7,380 nucleotides of DNA. Source: Actinomycetes bacterium (lineage in GTDB: Bacteria > Actinomycetota > Actinomycetes > S36-B12). Positions 5,319 through 7,380 of this stretch are shown here, piece after piece; position 1 is the first letter of the stretch, and each line of letters opens with the position of its first letter. Both the position numbers and the translations under genes were made by a program. The notes beneath the pieces were generated by a model. The model was not told where the DNA came from. It made no database searches and saw only the letters and a program-made list of their open reading frames with translations. The stretch spans positions 1 to 7,380 of the forward strand of contig JAUHZW010000103.1 of NCBI GenBank assembly GCA_030425745.1, in the 5' to 3' direction.

Positions 5319-6740
5319 TCAGGCCTGCACGATCCCGCGGATCACGTCGAACCCCTCGTCAACGGCGACATCGTCACGGTCCCCTGTGCGACGGTCCTTG
5401 ATCTCGATGAAGCCCTCAGCCAGTCGCTTGCCCACGACCACGATCGTCGGGATGCCGAGCAGCTCGGAGTCGTTGAACTTCACGCCCGGAGAGACGCCCT
5501 TGCGGTCGTCGTACAGCACCCGAATGCCAGCGGCGTCGAGCCGTTCCGCGAGGTCGGCCGCAGCCTCGAAGACCTCGTCGGCCTTGCCCGTCGCGATCAG
5601 GTGAATGTCAGCCGGCGCGACCTCGCGCGGCCAGATGAGACCGCGGTCATCGTGTGACTGCTCAGCGATCGCGGCGACCGCGCGCGAGACGCCGATGCCG
5701 TACGAGCCCATGGTGACGGTCGCGAGCTTGCCGTTCTCGTCGAGCACCTTCAGGTCGAGCGCCTCGGCATACTTGCGGCCGAGCTGGAAGATGTGACCGA
5801 TCTCGATGCCACGCGCCAGGGTCAGCGCTTCACCGCAGGACGGGCACGAATCGCCCTCACGCACCTCGGCGACATCAATGACGCCATCACCGGAGAAATC
5901 GCGCCCGGCGACGAGGTCGTACACGTGACGGCCGGACTCATTCGCCCCCGTGATCCACCGAGTGCCTTCGACCACGCGCGGATCGAGCAGATAGCGGATG
6001 CCCGAAGCTGACTCCTCCCCCAGCACGCCGGGACCGATGTACCCCTTGACCAGGGCCGGGTGCTGGGCGAAGTCGGCCTCCTCGAACGCCGCCGCGGTGC
6101 TCGGCGACAGCGCAGCCTCGAGACGCTTGAGGTCCACCTCGCGGTCACCGGGAAGTCCGATGGCCAACGGCTCGCGGTTGCCCTCGGGGTCGGTCACCAT
6201 GAACACGACGTTCTTGAGGGTGTCCGCGCCCGTCCACGGCCGGTCGGAGCGCGCGAGATCCGCTCGATCGTTCGAGATGGCGACCAGCGTGTCGATCGTC
6301 GGGGTGTCGGGGGTGTCCTCAGCATGGGCCGGGGGGACGTCGGAGGCGTCGAACGATGCGGGTGCCGGTGTCGCGACGGCCTCCACGTTGGCGGCGTAGT
6401 CGCAGGACGTGCAGCGCACGAACGAGTCCTCGCCCACGTCGGTCATCGCGAGGAACTCCTCACTCGCCGAGCCACCCATCGCTCCGGACATCGCCGAGAC
6501 GATGACGTAGTCGAGCCCCAGCCGATCGAAGGTGGAGATGTAGGCGTCACGGTGACGCAGATACGAGCGCTCCAGACCGGCGTCGTCGATGTCGAAGGAG
6601 TACGAGTCCTTCATCACGAACTCGCGGCCGCGCAGGATGCCCGCGCGGGGGCGCGCCTCATCGCGGTACTTCGTCTGGATCTGGTAGATCACCAGCGGCA
6701 GGTCCTTGTACGAGGAGTACTCGCCCTTGACCAGCAGCGT
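5319..6740 (-). CDS. proS: Prolyl-tRNA synthetase, 5' end missing at a sequence join
   Basis: A class II aminoacyl-tRNA synthetase that charges tRNA-Pro. About 472 residues of genuine ProS are present; a bacterial-type protein usually has about 570-590, so roughly the first 110-120 residues (motif 1 and the GPTHEE region) are missing. Seen in order: SSYKDLPLVIYQIQTKYRDE leading into motif 2 (RDEARPRAGILRGREFVMKD), GGSASEEF, a CTSC pair with DYAANVEAV, the inserted editing-type domain (about 165-310 of the open frame), a CPSC pair, GIEIGHIFQLGRKYAEAL, motif 3 (MGSYGIGVSR) and the anticodon-binding domain (about 395-490, with DDRKGVSPGVKF). The frame stays open to a GTG at 6791, but residues upstream of TLLVKGEY are release factor 2 sequence, so that GTG is not the start. 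The stop is 1 nt from the HAD gene ATG. Confidence 0.95.
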   Translation of the reverse strand, partial: TLLVKGEYSSYKDLPLVIYQIQTKYRDEARPRAGILRGREFVMKDSYSFDIDDAGLERSYLRHRDAYISTFDRLGLDYVIVSAMSGAMGGSASEEFLAMTDVGEDSFVRCTSCDYAANVEAVATPAPASFDASDVPPAHAEDTPDTPTIDTLVAISNDRADLARSDRPWTGADTLKNVVFMVTDPEGNREPLAIGLPGDREVDLKRLEAALSPSTAAAFEEADFAQHPALVKGYIGPGVLGEESASGIRYLLDPRVVEGTRWITGANESGRHVYDLVAGRDFSGDGVIDVAEVREGDSCPSCGEALTLARGIEIGHIFQLGRKYAEALDLKVLDENGKLATVTMGSYGIGVSRAVAAIAEQSHDDRGLIWPREVAPADIHLIATGKADEVFEAAADLAERLDAAGIRVLYDDRKGVSPGVKFNDSELLGIPTIVVVGKRLAEGFIEIKDRRTGDRDDVAVDEGFDVIRGIVQA

Positions 6741-6818
6741 GCAGCTCTTGATCCCGGCTTGTTCTCCAGAGTGATAGTCGACGACTTCCACCTTGTATCC
6801 TCGCCGCTCGGCCCAGCC
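6717..6818 (-). pseudogene. prfB: Fragment of peptide chain release factor 2 fused to proS
   Basis: About 33 codons in the proS frame read WAERRGYKVEVVDYHS then GEQAGIKSCTLLVKGEY. This matches the conserved RF2 core (RWAE.RG.K.E....G..AGIKS.T....G.YAYG), the region before the GGQ domain. After GEY, RF2 would continue AYG; here it continues SSYKDLP, which is ProS. Before WAE, RF2 would read an Arg codon and MYL; here the preceding bases belong to another frame. The piece is therefore cut on both sides and cannot make a functional factor. Its codons (TAT, TCT, GGA, GAA, CAA) are less GC-biased than the neighbouring genes, suggesting another source organism. Identification is by memory of the RF2 motif. 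Confidence 0.72.
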
Positions 6819-7380
6819 GGTTGGCGAGGAAGTCGTCTTCGCGCAGCATGCGCACGTTGCCCGGGCTGTTCTTCAGTCGTGCGCGCAGGATGCAGGCGTC
6901 GATGTCCTGGACGAAGCCGGCGCGCACGCCGCCATCGCTGTCGAAGACAAAGGAATCCAACGCCCGTTGTGCATTCATGCCGCGGGTGACCAGGACCAGC
7001 CAGTGTTCGACCAGCTTGGCCTTCGGGAACGGTGCGCCCGCGGGCAGCAGCGCGGCCATGGTTTCGCTGGCACAGATGGTGCTCTCCACCGCGTAGGAGG
7101 CGGCGACAGCCTGGCGTTCGTGTCGCTCGCGGGTGCGCTCCAGCTCGGCGAGCTGGTTGCGCAGCGTCTCGTCGTCCTGCTCGCCGGACTCTGCATACTG
7201 GTACATCAGCGTGGCGTCGAACTCGTCGAGGATGGCCAGTGCCCGCTGATCCACCATCGATGCCTCGCAGGCATCGACGAACTGCGGACTGGCAAGGGTC
7301 ATCATGATGGGCATCTGGCCGTGTTCTTCCAGGCGCTCCTGCCAGAATTCGAAGTCCTCGCCACGATGGTCGCGCACCAG
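6818..7380 (-). CDS. Unidentified partial ORF, both ends missing
   Basis: An open frame enters at the right edge and is coherent for about 187 codons until the join near 6818. It is truncated at both ends: no start is certain (a GTG at 7377 is available but the frame is open to the edge), and the codons past 6818 read through RF2/proS DNA out of frame. The visible protein is soluble, acidic and mostly helical. It has LASPQFVDACEAS (about 29-41), a charged coiled-coil-like stretch around LRNQLAELERTRERHERQAV (73-92), three Cys (about 38, 103 and 160), and ends LREDDFLANRL. No signal peptide, membrane segment or known motif is recognised. Codon choice (GCA, CAA, AAT, GAA present) differs from the actinobacterial genes to the left and would fit a proteobacterium; that is inference. 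Probably not the natural neighbour of proS. Confidence 0.5.

Noticed and set aside
4160..5401. 413-codon plus-strand ORF opposite the permease and HAD genes
   Set aside because: Its translation is His/Arg/Gly-rich and spans two recognisable genes on the minus strand. It is an antisense artefact of codon bias.
6789..6791. GTG at 6791 as the start of proS
   Set aside because: The GTG is an internal Val codon of the RF2 core (YKVEVVDYHS) with no ribosome binding site. A start there would omit motif 1 and the GPTHEE region needed by ProS.
6658..6817. Carboxy-terminal extension of the right-edge ORF down to 6658
   Set aside because: Past about 6818 the frame reads RF2 and ProS codons out of phase (RIQGGSRRLSLWRTSRD and onward). 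The apparent protein end is created by the join.
6060..6989. 309-codon plus-strand ORF across proS and the join
   Set aside because: It is antisense to motif-bearing proS sequence and crosses the proposed chimeric joins, so it cannot be one natural gene.
6741..7380. Mobile element insertion into proS as the cause of the anomaly
   Set aside because: There is no transposase or integrase, no inverted repeats and no target duplication. The edge falls on sequence common to both genes, and the inserted piece is a fragment of a housekeeping gene, which fits a chimeric join better.

Overview
The window looks like chromosomal core DNA of a high-GC Gram-positive bacterium (Actinomycetota). The codons are strongly G/C-ended. 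The gene order is proS ... ferritin-like pair ... rimP-nusA-ylxR-infB. IF-2 has the long Pro/Ala/Gly-rich amino terminus and the RPGNNPF motif typical of actinobacteria. From memory, the order resembles the Mycobacterium tuberculosis Rv2839c-Rv2845c neighbourhood. I cannot fix the order or family from sequence alone.

Layout from left to right. (1) 1-2798, minus strand: the translation/transcription-factor operon, read rimP -> nusA -> ylxR -> infB. Gaps are 2 nt (rimP/nusA), 5 nt (nusA/ylxR) and 166 nt (ylxR/infB). infB runs off the left edge after 271 codons. The 166-nt gap holds three ATGA-overlapping mini-ORFs behind a Shine-Dalgarno sequence, then a hairpin just upstream of the infB ribosome binding site. 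(2) 2799-2881: an 83-nt divergent intergenic region. (3) 2882-3789, plus strand: a Tat-type lipoprotein with a ferritin-like helical body, overlapping by ATGA a DUF4439-type ferritin-like protein. (4) 3803-6740, minus strand: prolyl-tRNA synthetase -> HAD-family hydrolase -> TauE/SafE-type permease, tightly packed and probably co-transcribed. This unit converges on the ferritin-like pair with 13 nt between the stop codons and no visible terminator.

The right end is anomalous. The proS frame is intact from its stop to about position 6740. Further upstream, the same frame reads as a conserved stretch of peptide chain release factor 2 (prfB) instead of the synthetase amino terminus. The change falls where both families share the residues TLLVKGEY. 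About 80-100 nt further on, the RF2 stretch gives way to a third, unrelated reading frame that I do not recognise and that runs off the right edge. Two joins within about 100 nt, the first inside sequence shared by unrelated genes, point to a chimeric contig end and not to a natural locus. The last ~640 bases should not be taken as the genomic neighbour of proS.

Apart from that, the genes are ordinary housekeeping and accessory core genes. I found no convincing new system. The best biological leads are the leader region of infB and the exported/cytosolic pair of ferritin-like proteins.
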